In this document: one piece after another, positions 33,701 to 41,919 of the stretch
Layout: each line of letters opens with the position of its first letter
How positions within the stretch are numbered: position 1 is the stretch's first letter
Source: JBBQVS01 sp038211295
Lineage (GTDB): Bacteria > Chloroflexota > Ktedonobacteria > Ktedonobacterales > Ktedonobacteraceae
DNA length: 43,432 nt
NCBI GenBank assembly: GCA_038211295.1
Contig: JBBQVS010000028.1
Coordinates: forward strand, 1 to 43,432
Direction of reading: 5' to 3'
Notes under the pieces: generated by a model
The model's database searches: none
What the model saw: only the letters and a program-made list of their open reading frames with translations
Told to the model about the DNA's origin: nothing
Position numbers and translations under genes: made by a program

Positions 33701-33719
33701 CATAGACGCTTGTCGTATG

Positions 33720-34007
33720 TTATACGTTTTTGGTATAGCACTCTTTTTGTGTTTTGAGAATGGTTCGTAATGCGTCCGCTTGCCCATGATTCCAAGAAGC
33801 CGAGCGTGTTTCCGCGCCCATGACAGGAAGGGAACTTTGCTCACGAATCTGTGCTGCGCGTTCACGTTGCAATATCTCATGGACAAGTTGACGGTCACTG
33901 AGCCGCCAGCCTCGTAGTTTTGCTTGTTCAGCGAAGCGCATGACTCGTGCAAAACCGGCACGGTAATCGCGCTCCTCTGTCTCATTTCGTATAGGCGTAT
34001 CTTGCAT
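33720..34007 (-). CDS. Unknown 95-aa protein
   Basis: Not recognised. Highly charged and helical: ERDYRAGFARVMRFAEQAKLRGWRLSDRQLVHEILQRERAAQIREQ, then a short polar tail. No membrane segment or cysteine motif. AGAGG lies 7 nt before ATG 34007; an upstream TTG in the same frame is less likely. It lies between the M20 peptidase gene, 103 nt upstream on the same strand, and a long hairpin. Confidence 0.6.
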   Translation of the reverse strand: MQDTPIRNETEERDYRAGFARVMRFAEQAKLRGWRLSDRQLVHEILQRERAAQIREQSSLPVMGAETRSASWNHGQADALRTILKTQKECYTKNV

Positions 34008-34110
34008 CACAAAGCCTCTGTATAACAAATTTTTTATTGAAAAATTCTACTTTACTCTCTTTATTATGTCAAAAAAAGTCCTGCATCGTCAAGTCAAAGC
34101 AGAGTTTTCT

Positions 34111-35445
34111 CTACGCTTTGTTTCTCCGCAATGCTTCATGAAGAGCGTTCGCACCAAAGTTCAGAGCGGCTACTGGAATCCGTTCGTCGGCGGCATGAAG
34201 AGCTGAGAGGAAATCGAACCCTTCGTAGAGGTCCATTGGCAAGAAACCGTAGGTTTGAATGCCTAGCTCTGAAAAGAAACGTCCATCTGTTACCGCCGGC
34301 ATAAGTGTTGGCACCACGATACCAAGAGGATCAGCTTCGTGTAAAATGTCTGCAAGCGTAGTGAAAAAGCCCATATTCGGCTCGACACGCCCCTTGCCAT
34401 AACGAATAAGTTCAAACTCGATATCCTCGCCCACAAGCTCGTGTAGCTCGCGTATCATGTCATCTGGAGCGTAACCCGGCAAGAGACGGCCATCCATTTC
34501 AAGCACAATCTCGCTGGGAATAACATTGATTTTGTGTCCACCGTGCAAGATGGTAACATTGACCGTATTGTGCAGGATGGGATCGAAAAAGTGTGTGTAT
34601 GTCCCTAGTTGGTCCAATACTGCGCTTGCCTGTGACGGGTCTAGTAATTGCTGCATACGTGAGCCTGTAGGGGAGGACGAAAGCGTACTCGCCATCATTG
34701 TGAGCATCTGAGAGACAACAGGCGTAAGGTGTACTGGCAAACGTTGCTGGTCAAGGTGTTGTAACAGGCGGCCCAGCTTCGCGGTTGCGCCACCGTGCAT
34801 GGGAATGGAGCCATGCCCACCTGGCCCGCGCAGTGTTGCCTTCAACCAGCAGACCTGTTTTTCGAGAACCTGAATACAGTAAAACTTTTTGCCATCAATA
34901 TATGAGGTGAAACCTCCAACCTCGCCAAGCGCGTACCGCACATTTTTGAAGAGGTCTGCATGATGCTCTACCAGATACTTCGCGCCACAACCACCACCTG
35001 CTTCCTCATCGCTCAGCGCGGTAAAAATTACATCGCCGGGGAGGTCGATACCCTCGGCTTTCGCGCGGAGCAGGGCCGCGAGCATCATCGCAACGCCCCC
35101 CTTCATATCAAGCGTGCCGCGTCCCCAGATGTACTCATCAATATTTTGTCCTGCGAAGGGTGCATGTTGCCAGTGCTGATTAACTGTTGTCACAACATCT
35201 ACGTGTCCCTGTAGTAACAGAGGTGGTGCTTCGCCGCGTCCGGGCAGACGTGCTATCAAATTCGGGCGTTCTGTTTCGCTACCCAGCATTTTGGTCTCGA
35301 AACCTGCTTCCTGTAAAATTTTGTTGATATATGCAATGCATTGTGCCTCGTTACCGGGTGGGTTTGTTGTATCAAAGCGTATCAGGTTTTGCAGTAGTTC
35401 TGCTGGTCGCTGATACAGAGGAGTCTCTTTCGCTGTAGACGACAT
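34111..35445 (-). CDS. M20-family metallopeptidase (ArgE/DapE/carboxypeptidase type)
   Basis: 444-aa zinc amidohydrolase. Metal ligands and catalytic residues are in place: GHVDVV (H81), WGRGTLDMKGG (D113) and SDEEAGGGCG (E147/E148). The lid domain contains LRGPGGHGSIPM. The last conserved histidine is in ALHAADERIPV. These enzymes cleave N-acyl groups or C-terminal residues (acetylornithine deacetylase, succinyl-diaminopimelate desuccinylase, carboxypeptidase); the sequence does not decide which. The frame is open much further upstream (645 aa), but that part overlaps the divergent GTPase gene; GAAGGAAAGAAG before ATG 35445 supports this start. No arginine or lysine pathway gene is adjacent. 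Confidence 0.92.
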   Translation of the reverse strand: MSSTAKETPLYQRPAELLQNLIRFDTTNPPGNEAQCIAYINKILQEAGFETKMLGSETERPNLIARLPGRGEAPPLLLQGHVDVVTTVNQHWQHAPFAGQNIDEYIWGRGTLDMKGGVAMMLAALLRAKAEGIDLPGDVIFTALSDEEAGGGCGAKYLVEHHADLFKNVRYALGEVGGFTSYIDGKKFYCIQVLEKQVCWLKATLRGPGGHGSIPMHGGATAKLGRLLQHLDQQRLPVHLTPVVSQMLTMMASTLSSSPTGSRMQQLLDPSQASAVLDQLGTYTHFFDPILHNTVNVTILHGGHKINVIPSEIVLEMDGRLLPGYAPDDMIRELHELVGEDIEFELIRYGKGRVEPNMGFFTTLADILHEADPLGIVVPTLMPAVTDGRFFSELGIQTYGFLPMDLYEGFDFLSALHAADERIPVAALNFGANALHEALRRNKA

Positions 35446-35650
35446 GATCTTCTTTCCTTCTTTGGGACTATTTATGTAGCGCGTTTTCGTAGTATACAAC
35501 AGCGTATTACGCGCCAACCATGCTCTTTCGCTTCTCTTACTGAAAATTGGCACCTTAATCACAAGTAGAAACGTATACTTAGTAAGAGTCCTTTTCGCTG
35601 TATTGAGCAAGAGACAGAGAGCACTTTGGCGTGCGATTTGCGGCCTTAGC

Positions 35651-35679
35651 TCAACAGTGTTTATAATTAAAAATATACT
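35651..35679 (+). promoter_or_regulatory. Candidate promoter for the GTPase operon
   Basis: TCAACA (35651-35656), 17-nt spacer, TATACT (35674-35679). Another TATACT at 35695-35700 lacks a -35. Confidence 0.3.
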
Positions 35680-35736
35680 CATGCTCTCATTTTTTATACT
35701 GACTTTTAGCGTATTACATTTTTGGAGGAAGTAAGC

Positions 35737-36969
35737 GTGGCAACAAAGAAACCAGGGAAGCTCACAGAGGAACAAAAGAAGCTCAGGGATGAATTGGTGA
35801 AAAGTGCCATTCGTGGCAGTAACCGCCCCCGCACAGCCCGCGATCTGGGCATTAGCACTCTCAAAAACCTGCCCGCCAACATTGGTATGGTGCAAGGCTT
35901 TATGAAGGCCGCCAACTGGAAGCAAGCGCAAGACGAAGTATTGCAAGGGTTGAATAACACCGTTGTGATTGTCGGGCAACCAAACACAGGGAAGAGTACC
36001 CTGTTCAATAAACTCAAGGGTCAGACACTTTCGCAGGTGTCGCCGCAAGAGGGTACAACGCGTACTCTTGTACGCACAGATTTTGGCCCCTTCACGCTTG
36101 TCGACACCCCAGGCATCGATGGCCCAGGTGCGCTCTCCGATATCGCCGCGACTGGTTTAGACCAGGCAAGCGTCGTCGTGTTTTTGATTGATGGCGCAAA
36201 GGGTGTTCAGGCAAAAGATAAAGACCTATATAAGACGATTGCGGCTCAAAAAAAACCAACGATTGTCGCTGTAAATAAAGTTGACACGCTTAAAGGCGGT
36301 GAAGGAGCGGATCAGATCGCTACCGAAATCGCCATCTCGCTTGGAGCAGTTGGCGTAATACCAATTTCTGCGACAAAGGGTACGAATATTGTCGAAGAGC
36401 TTATCCCTGCATTAATTGACGCAAGTCCAGAGGCTGCACTGGTAATTGGACGCGAGCTACCTGCGTTCCGTCGCTATGCCGCCCAGCGTATTATTCGCAA
36501 CTCTACCTTGCTAAGTCTCGCGGCAGGTCTGGAGCCAATTCCATTCATCGATATTCCTATTCTCTTAGGAACGCAGATACGGCTTGTGTTACGGCTCGCG
36601 GCCCTGTATGGTGAGCCAATGAATTCCATTGACACCGCGAAGCACGCACGCGAATTGCTGGTAACAATGGGGAGTGGACTTGGGTTGCGCCTGCTTGCTG
36701 AACAAGCGGCAAAGGTAGTTCCTTTTGGCGGCGATCTGGTTGCTGGACTCATCGCTGCTGGTGCCACATGGTCTATTGGTGAGGTCGCACTTGAATACTA
36801 CGAGGGTGGGAAAAAGCTAAACGCAGGTGCCGTGCGCCAACGTACAAACGACCTGTATCATCGTTTCCGTAAAGATCACACCGTCGCAGAGCTACAAAAA
36901 GAGAGCGCAATCGGAACTACACCGACGCTTCTGGATGAACCAAAGGAAAAAGTTGTCAACAACCAGTAG
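35737..36969 (+). CDS. Era-like GTPase with DUF697-type C-terminal domain
   Basis: 410-aa GTP-binding protein. G1 GQPNTGKST (80-88), G2 around EGTTRTL, G3 DTPG (123-126), G4 NKVD (180-183) and a plausible G5 ISATKGT. An 75-residue N-terminal helical region precedes it. The C-terminal part has hydrophobic helices (LLSLAAGLEPIPFIDIPILLGTQIRLVLRLAALYG, AAKVVPFGGDLVAGLIAAGATWSIGEVAL) like DUF697 proteins, which insert into or lie on membranes. TTG 35722 opens the frame, but GGAGG 8 nt before GTG 35737 makes that the better start. Co-transcribed with the gene 21 nt downstream. Confidence 0.88.
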   Translation: MATKKPGKLTEEQKKLRDELVKSAIRGSNRPRTARDLGISTLKNLPANIGMVQGFMKAANWKQAQDEVLQGLNNTVVIVGQPNTGKSTLFNKLKGQTLSQVSPQEGTTRTLVRTDFGPFTLVDTPGIDGPGALSDIAATGLDQASVVVFLIDGAKGVQAKDKDLYKTIAAQKKPTIVAVNKVDTLKGGEGADQIATEIAISLGAVGVIPISATKGTNIVEELIPALIDASPEAALVIGRELPAFRRYAAQRIIRNSTLLSLAAGLEPIPFIDIPILLGTQIRLVLRLAALYGEPMNSIDTAKHARELLVTMGSGLGLRLLAEQAAKVVPFGGDLVAGLIAAGATWSIGEVALEYYEGGKKLNAGAVRQRTNDLYHRFRKDHTVAELQKESAIGTTPTLLDEPKEKVVNNQ

Positions 36970-36990
36970 AAGGGACGGCTGAAAAAGCGC

Positions 36991-37773
36991 ATGGTTTTTC
37001 CTTATGAACAGTATAAGAAACTTACCGAGTCGCTTACCGTCTACTATCCAACGGGCGACGAGAACCGCGCCCGTTGGGTACTTTCTACGGTAGAAAGAGC
37101 AAGTATGTTCCTCACACATTTGCTCGCCCGCCCTCTACCAGAGATGCGTATTTTGCTGGCGACAGATGCCGACTGGTTGCTTGCCCCACGCGACGATGAG
37201 GAAGAGGCAAGAGCATCGCAACCGTACTGGACGGCGGCAACAACTCCGCCAACGCTCGTTGTACCCTCGCAACTGCATAGTATCTGGGGCAAACAGACAC
37301 AGGAAAAGCTTGCGTTCATCCTCTATCACGAGATTGCTTTGGCCTTTTTTGAAGATGACCCACGCCCGTGGCCCGATAATTACCCGTTGTGGGCTGATGA
37401 GTGGCAACTCAAGTTTGCCGCACTCTGGCTCTCGCAGCAACTCGACGCTCAGCAGGGAATTGTGAACACAGACTTGCACGAACAATTTGTGGATATCTTT
37501 GAGCCGGAGGCGGATGGCAAAACACCTGTAACAGTGCGTGGCTTTGACTGGTATGAAGATACAACACTGGAAGATTATTTAGAGTATGAGCTATTGCTAG
37601 AGCAGTTTGCTGCTGACCTGCTAGCAAATTACCAACCAGAGATATTGCCACGTTTCCTCGCGGTCTATCGCGCGGAGTATAGGCAGCTGCTGAGCGATGA
37701 TGTGACGGTTATGCTCGCTTCGATACTTGGCCCTGATGGTATTGAGTGGCTAGAAAATCTCGTCTACTTTTAG
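36991..37773 (+). CDS. Unknown protein with degenerate HExxH-like motif
   Basis: 260 aa, not recognised. The middle has FILYHEIALAFFEDD (HEIAL at 113-117), which looks like a zinc-peptidase HExxH motif whose second histidine is Leu, followed 20 residues on by ADEWQLKFAALWLSQQL, where a third ligand Glu would be expected. The C-terminal half is acidic and helical (FDWYEDTTLEDYLEYELLLEQFAADLL). No signal peptide or TM. It may be an inactivated peptidase-like protein acting as a partner of the GTPase encoded 21 nt upstream. The ribosome site is distant (AAGGGA about 16 nt before), so the start is less certain. Confidence 0.65.
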   Translation: MVFPYEQYKKLTESLTVYYPTGDENRARWVLSTVERASMFLTHLLARPLPEMRILLATDADWLLAPRDDEEEARASQPYWTAATTPPTLVVPSQLHSIWGKQTQEKLAFILYHEIALAFFEDDPRPWPDNYPLWADEWQLKFAALWLSQQLDAQQGIVNTDLHEQFVDIFEPEADGKTPVTVRGFDWYEDTTLEDYLEYELLLEQFAADLLANYQPEILPRFLAVYRAEYRQLLSDDVTVMLASILGPDGIEWLENLVYF

Positions 37774-37779
37774 CAGTGC

Positions 37780-37827
37780 AAGTAAAAAAGCGGTGAGGTG
37801 CGATTGCACCTCACCGCTTTTTTACTT
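37780..37827. terminator. Bidirectional terminator, 22-bp perfect stem
   Basis: 37780-37801 and 37806-37827 are exact complements around the loop GATT, with an A-run and a T-run at the stem base. It lies between the converging GTPase operon and sugar permease genes. Confidence 0.94.
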
Positions 37828-37836
37828 GACGTGTGC

Positions 37837-38730
37837 TTAGCCTTTTACAGCAGAACCAACAGCACCTTCGATGAAGTAGCGTTGAAAGATGAAGAAGAGA
37901 ATTAGCACTGGAATAGCATTGAACATCGAACCCGCAATGAGCAACGAATACTCCGTATAGTGAGCACTCTTAAACTGGAAGAGGCCGACGGGGAGGGTGT
38001 ACATATCATTGCTATTCAAGACGAGCAGGGACCAGAGGAAGTCATTCCACGCGCCCTGAAAGCTCAAGATGGTTACGGCGGTAAGAGCAGGCTTCACCAG
38101 GGGAAGAATGATCTGGTAGAACGTGCGCCAACGTGATGCGCCATCGAGCCGCGCAGATTCTTCTAGCTCTTTGGGAAGTCCTTTCATAAACTGCACCATC
38201 AAGAAGACCGAGAATGGCTGAACCATTGACGGAATAATCAATGCCCAGTAGGTATTGATGAGATGGAAGCTGTTCATGACAAGAAACTTAGGAATAATAG
38301 TCACGGGCGTAGGAATCATCATGACCGCGAGCGTTACGACGAAGACGAGGTTACGTCCCGGAAACTCCATACGTGACAATGCATAGCCTGCCATCGCTGA
38401 AAACAAGACATTCAGGAGGGCAACCGCAACGGCAAACAGAAGCGAGTTGAGCAAGTAGCGAGCGAATACTCCGCCTTTAAGCAACTGAGCATAATTGTCA
38501 ATTGTGGCATGGATTGGAAACAAACTCGGTGGAAATGCCAAAACTTCTGTTTCAGGCTTGAACGACGAAAGCAGTGAATAAATGAACGGGCCAAGCGAGG
38601 TAAAGGTAAACAATGCGAGCAGCGCATAAATCAAAATGTTGATTGGGCGGAAAAAGCGACTTGGACGGCCCGCACTTTCCTTTGTTACTGCTTGCGTACC
38701 TGCTTGTGTCTGGGCTGATACTTGTGCCAT
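37837..38730 (-). CDS. Carbohydrate ABC transporter permease (MalG-like)
   Basis: 297-aa inner-membrane permease of the CUT1 sugar importer family. Six TM segments; the first is at about residues 30-50 (INILIYALLALFTFTSLGPFIYSLL). The EAA loop that docks on the ATPase is EESARLDGASRWRTFYQIILPLVKPAL. Ends at FFIFQRYFIEGAVGSAVKG, the usual MalG-type C-terminus. Last gene of the run, 13 nt behind the MalF-like permease, and ends at the shared hairpin. No ATPase gene is present, so a multitask ATPase (MsmX/UgpC type) from elsewhere is expected. Confidence 0.94.
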   Translation of the reverse strand: MAQVSAQTQAGTQAVTKESAGRPSRFFRPINILIYALLALFTFTSLGPFIYSLLSSFKPETEVLAFPPSLFPIHATIDNYAQLLKGGVFARYLLNSLLFAVAVALLNVLFSAMAGYALSRMEFPGRNLVFVVTLAVMMIPTPVTIIPKFLVMNSFHLINTYWALIIPSMVQPFSVFLMVQFMKGLPKELEESARLDGASRWRTFYQIILPLVKPALTAVTILSFQGAWNDFLWSLLVLNSNDMYTLPVGLFQFKSAHYTEYSLLIAGSMFNAIPVLILFFIFQRYFIEGAVGSAVKG

Positions 38731-38743
38731 GAGCTTTCTCCTG

Positions 38744-39712
38744 CTAGTTTTTCACATCGATCAAGCGACGCTGAACGAGGGTGAATATGAAAATGACGAT
38801 AAAGAGAACCACTGACATCGCGGATGCATAGCCAAACTGATTATCAGTAAAAGCCTTACCGTAGATTTCCAGAAGAGGCGTCAGGGTTGACTTTAATGGG
38901 CCGCCATTGCCTCCCTGAGACATAAATTTGGCCTGATCGAACATCTGGAACGCGCCAATTGTACCAAGTGCCACAACCAGGAAAACTGCTGGTCGTAACA
39001 AGGGCAATGTGACATTCCAAAAGACGTGAAGACGGTCTGCGCCATCAACCTCGGCAGCTTCAAGCAACTCGATTGGAATGTCTTGCAGTGCCGCCAGAAA
39101 GTAGATCATAAACGTCGCAGAGGTACTCCAGATGTTGAGAATCATCAGAGCAGGAAGCGCGAAATTTGGGTCTTCCAACCAGTGTGGGCCAGGAATACCA
39201 ACAAGGGAGAGCAGGTAGTTGATGCCGCCCTGTGGTGTATAAAGCCAGAGAAAGATGAGCGAGACCGCCACCGAAGATGTAACCGCAGGTAGGTAGAAGA
39301 CAGTGCGGAAAAAGCCTTTAAGATGCTTAATGTTGTGAAGCAGGATCGCCAAGAGAAGCGCGAATGCTGTTTCGCCGATGACGACAAAGAACGTGTAGCG
39401 TGTGATGTTCCACATGGAAATCCAGAAATCGCTATCACTTGCATGAGCAAGCTGCCCAAACAGTCTTTGATAATATGCGAACCCCACAAACTCTGGTGTC
39501 GTGAAGCCGATGTCAACTTTGAAGAGGCTCAAGCCAATACCATAGATCGCGACAAACACGGTAAAGATACCGAGAACGATAATGTATGGTGCCAGGAAAA
39601 GATATGCTGCTAGTGTTTCACCCGCGCGTGAGCCTGTGCCGCGTCGCAGTTGTCGTCTGCCTCCCGGAGTAAGGGGTGGAGCGGAGGCGATAGATTTGGG
39701 TTGAGATGCCAT
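38744..39712 (-). CDS. Carbohydrate ABC transporter permease (MalF/UgpA-like)
   Basis: 322-aa partner permease. A basic, Pro-rich N-terminal tail (about 35 residues) precedes six TM segments starting at ETLAAYLFLAPYIIVLGIFTVFVAIYG. The EAA loop is EAAEVDGADRLHVFWNVTLPLLRPAV. AAGGAG lies 8 nt before ATG 39712; the frame is open 31 codons further upstream. The gene is separated from the binding protein by 192 nt that include a strong hairpin, which probably lowers permease output relative to the binding protein. Confidence 0.93.
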   Translation of the reverse strand: MASQPKSIASAPPLTPGGRRQLRRGTGSRAGETLAAYLFLAPYIIVLGIFTVFVAIYGIGLSLFKVDIGFTTPEFVGFAYYQRLFGQLAHASDSDFWISMWNITRYTFFVVIGETAFALLLAILLHNIKHLKGFFRTVFYLPAVTSSVAVSLIFLWLYTPQGGINYLLSLVGIPGPHWLEDPNFALPALMILNIWSTSATFMIYFLAALQDIPIELLEAAEVDGADRLHVFWNVTLPLLRPAVFLVVALGTIGAFQMFDQAKFMSQGGNGGPLKSTLTPLLEIYGKAFTDNQFGYASAMSVVLFIVIFIFTLVQRRLIDVKN

Positions 39713-39810
39713 GTAAAGCACTCCTTGCTTCGTAGTAAACAACCGTTGTTTTTGGTGTACCAGTTTCTGATACAGAAAGGCATGTGTCACAAGAGGTGTT
39801 CTCAAGAAAT

Positions 39811-39856
39811 GTCTTGCGTCCGTCTCGTCCTCTCAAGAACGAGACGGACGCAAGAC
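39811..39856 (-). promoter_or_regulatory. Intercistronic hairpin between binding protein and permease genes
   Basis: 39811-39828 and 39839-39856 form a perfect 18-bp stem with a 10-nt loop, GC-rich (core TTGCGTCCGTCTCG). An outer AGGTGT/ACACCT pairing is also possible. No proper T-run follows on the minus strand, so it fits an mRNA-stabilising or attenuating element as in malE-malF type operons. Confidence 0.75.
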
Positions 39857-39904
39857 ACCTGAGCAACTGTATACTTCGCGGAAAAGAGGGACTGTAGAAC
39901 GAGC

Positions 39905-41266
39905 CTACACACCCAACTCGTTATTGACCTCGCTTGCCGCGTTGTTAAGTGCGGTAGTTGCATCCGCCTTACCAAGCAAGACCTTTTCGATGGCGTCTCC
40001 AATCTTGGTGTGGATAACATCATCACGTGGGCCAAAGCTATCGGCATATCCATATTGAGCAGCATCGAACATAACCTTCACGCCAGGATTGCTCGCGAAG
40101 TAAGGGTCATTTGCAAGGCTCTTAATGGAAGGTAATGCGAAGCCCGCATGAAGCTGACTCGACTGCACATCTGTGCCGGTCATGTATTTGATGAGTTCCC
40201 ACGCGGCTTGCGGATGCTTGGTTGCGCCATATGCGCCCCATGCGTTTGTGTAGATCAAGTCCGCACGCTTGCCTGTTGTTGGATTGGTAGGCATTGGGGC
40301 AATATCGTAATCTACGTTGGGGTAGGTCTGCTTCATGTAAGGAATGAGCCAACCACCCTCAAGAGCCATCGCCGCACGCTGCTTACCAAACGCTTCGCCA
40401 GGCCAGCCCGCACTCACATTTGTTGGAATAACGGAAGAACCATCTTTCTGGAAACCAGAGTAGAAGTTCAACGCATCAACACCAGCTTTACTGTTGAATG
40501 TTGCCTGTGAACCTTCCTTGTTAAGAACAGTGCCACCCGCAGCGAATAAGAAGGCACCCCAACGCGATGGATCAGGATTCAGAGTGATACCGTACTGAGA
40601 GCTGCCGGCATTGCCAGCTTTTGTGAGCTTTTTCGCGGTTGCTCGCATGTCATCCCATGTCCAGTTAGCGGAAGGGAACGCGACACCAGCATCTTTGAAG
40701 AGTTTTTTGTTATAGAAGACGCCAAGTGAGTTCCAGTCCTTCGGCAGACCGTAAATGTTACCCGTCTTACAGGTGAAAGGAGTAAGCAGGGAGGAGTAAT
40801 AGGTTTCCGGCTTCACATTGTCCTTCGACATGTAGGGAGACAGGTTGAGCAACTTACCTGATGTTGTGTACTGGCTACCCATCTGTGGTGTCACATAGAA
40901 CACATCGGCAACGTTACCACTGGCGATGTTGGCACGCATTTTGGTTGGATAATCACCAGGAATAGGTGCCCAGTTCACCTTGATATTGGGGTGCGCCGTC
41001 GAAAACTTGGCGAGATTACTTTGCACAAGCGCATCTTCTGCTGGCGTGGATGAATACCCAGAAACAGTGAGAGTGATATTTCCACTTTCAGCAGGGGCGG
41101 CGTCCGTGTTCGTGGTGCCAGGACACTGAATATAATTGTTACCGCCAGCGAGTCCCTGCGTGCCACCGCCACCACCGTTACCGCCTGTACCCGCGGTACT
41201 ACTTCCACAGGCACTGAGTAGAAGCACAAAAAGAATAAGTAAGGGGGCTATAAGCCGTCGTCTCAT
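39905..41266 (-). CDS. Sugar-binding lipoprotein of an ABC importer
   Basis: 453-aa extracellular solute-binding protein family 1. Signal peptide MRRRLIAPLLILFVLLLSAC with lipobox LSAC and the lipid-modified Cys at 20, then a Gly/Thr-rich linker. The mature part has the family pattern: ITLTVSGYSSTPAEDALVQSNLAKFSTAHPNIKVNW, GNVADVFYVTPQ, YGLPKDWNSLGVFYNKKLFKDAGV, TWDDMRATAKKLTKAG and AMALEGGWLIPYMKQTYPNVDYDIAPMP. It delivers an oligosaccharide or sugar alcohol to the two permeases downstream; the ligand is not readable. CGGAGG lies 6 nt before ATG 41266. A palindrome further upstream may be the operator. Confidence 0.94.
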   Translation of the reverse strand: MRRRLIAPLLILFVLLLSACGSSTAGTGGNGGGGGTQGLAGGNNYIQCPGTTNTDAAPAESGNITLTVSGYSSTPAEDALVQSNLAKFSTAHPNIKVNWAPIPGDYPTKMRANIASGNVADVFYVTPQMGSQYTTSGKLLNLSPYMSKDNVKPETYYSSLLTPFTCKTGNIYGLPKDWNSLGVFYNKKLFKDAGVAFPSANWTWDDMRATAKKLTKAGNAGSSQYGITLNPDPSRWGAFLFAAGGTVLNKEGSQATFNSKAGVDALNFYSGFQKDGSSVIPTNVSAGWPGEAFGKQRAAMALEGGWLIPYMKQTYPNVDYDIAPMPTNPTTGKRADLIYTNAWGAYGATKHPQAAWELIKYMTGTDVQSSQLHAGFALPSIKSLANDPYFASNPGVKVMFDAAQYGYADSFGPRDDVIHTKIGDAIEKVLLGKADATTALNNAASEVNNELGV

Positions 41267-41626
41267 ACTGAACCTCCGGGCTGCACATTCATCACTGACT
41301 TGCAGCAACAGTTTCTAAGCGTAGTTGGAGAAGATAAAACTGTGTTTCTCCATGCTACTGTGAGATAAGATACAAGGACGTTGATAGACTGCCACAAATT
41401 GGCAGTGCCTCTTCTTCGAGGATTCCGTACAACGCCACACTACAAAAAAACACTACATACAGTTATACAAGATCGCCAACACCTCAAAGCACACACAAAA
41501 GTACTTCTATATGTTATACGTAGCCGAATAGGTAATCTTATACAAGAACTTAGACGTTTTGTGAAAAGGTTTCCATATTCTTAACGTGACGCGATCCCAT
41601 AAAACTGTTAGCACAAACTAAATGGA
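41267..41626. other. Divergent control region between sugar operon and tyrA side
   Basis: No gene seen. It holds a 7-bp inverted repeat TGGAGAA/TTCTCCA (41326-41332 with 41346-41352), which would form a leader stem of the sugar operon, and the palindrome at 41388-41406. The rest is AT-rich. Confidence 0.5.
41388..41406. promoter_or_regulatory. Candidate operator palindrome upstream of sugar ABC operon
   Basis: ACTGCCA-CAAAT-TGGCAGT, a perfect 7-5-7 inverted repeat about 120 nt upstream of the binding protein start. The odd-length centre does not fit a classic LacI operator, so the regulator family is open. No regulator gene is adjacent. Confidence 0.45.
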
Positions 41627-41655
41627 TTGAACGAAGTGAATGCGAGGAGTATAAT
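41627..41655 (+). promoter_or_regulatory. Near-consensus sigma70 promoter
   Basis: TTGAAC (41627-41632), 17-nt spacer, TATAAT (41650-41655), 31 nt before the small ORF. One of the best matches in the window. Confidence 0.75.
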
Positions 41656-41686
41656 ACACTCACATTGTAGGAGATAGGAGGCTCCT

Positions 41687-41812
41687 ATGTCAACCCAAAC
41701 CGTCAAATTGAATAACGATGAAGTACAAAAGCGTCTAGTAGAACGTAAAGCGCACCATCTTGTTATTTCTATTGTCCATAATAAAGTCACTCTGATGCTT
41801 TCAGCACATTGA
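41687..41812 (+). CDS. Small 41-aa ORF, possible leader or small protein
   Basis: Starts with ATG 5 nt after a strong TAGGAGG site, behind a near-consensus promoter, and reads 41 codons to TGA. The peptide runs MSTQTVKLNNDEVQKRLVER and ends in KVTLMLSAH: a basic-acidic helix followed by a beta-like hydrophobic stretch (HHLVISIVHNKVTLML). It contains no Tyr, Phe or Trp, so it is not a classic attenuation leader for the tyrA gene 107 nt downstream. It might be a small DUF-type protein or the remnant of a larger gene. Too short for reliable family assignment. Confidence 0.55.
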   Translation: MSTQTVKLNNDEVQKRLVERKAHHLVISIVHNKVTLMLSAH

Positions 41813-41919
41813 GTGGTGGGCATAACAGAGGAAGGTCTGCTCTCGCTCAACAAATAGAAGAGAGCGAGGACATGTTTGACAAGAAAGCCCGTATTTAAGA
41901 GCCTGAAGGTGTAATATTT

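Noticed and set aside
34111..36048. 645-aa minus-strand frame as an extended M20 peptidase
   Set aside because: The part beyond 35445 overlaps the divergent GTPase gene and is not peptidase-like; a good ribosome site supports ATG 35445.
41655..41919. T-box or aromatic amino acid attenuator ahead of tyrA
   Set aside because: No T-box consensus, no aromatic codons in the small ORF and no terminator with T-run.
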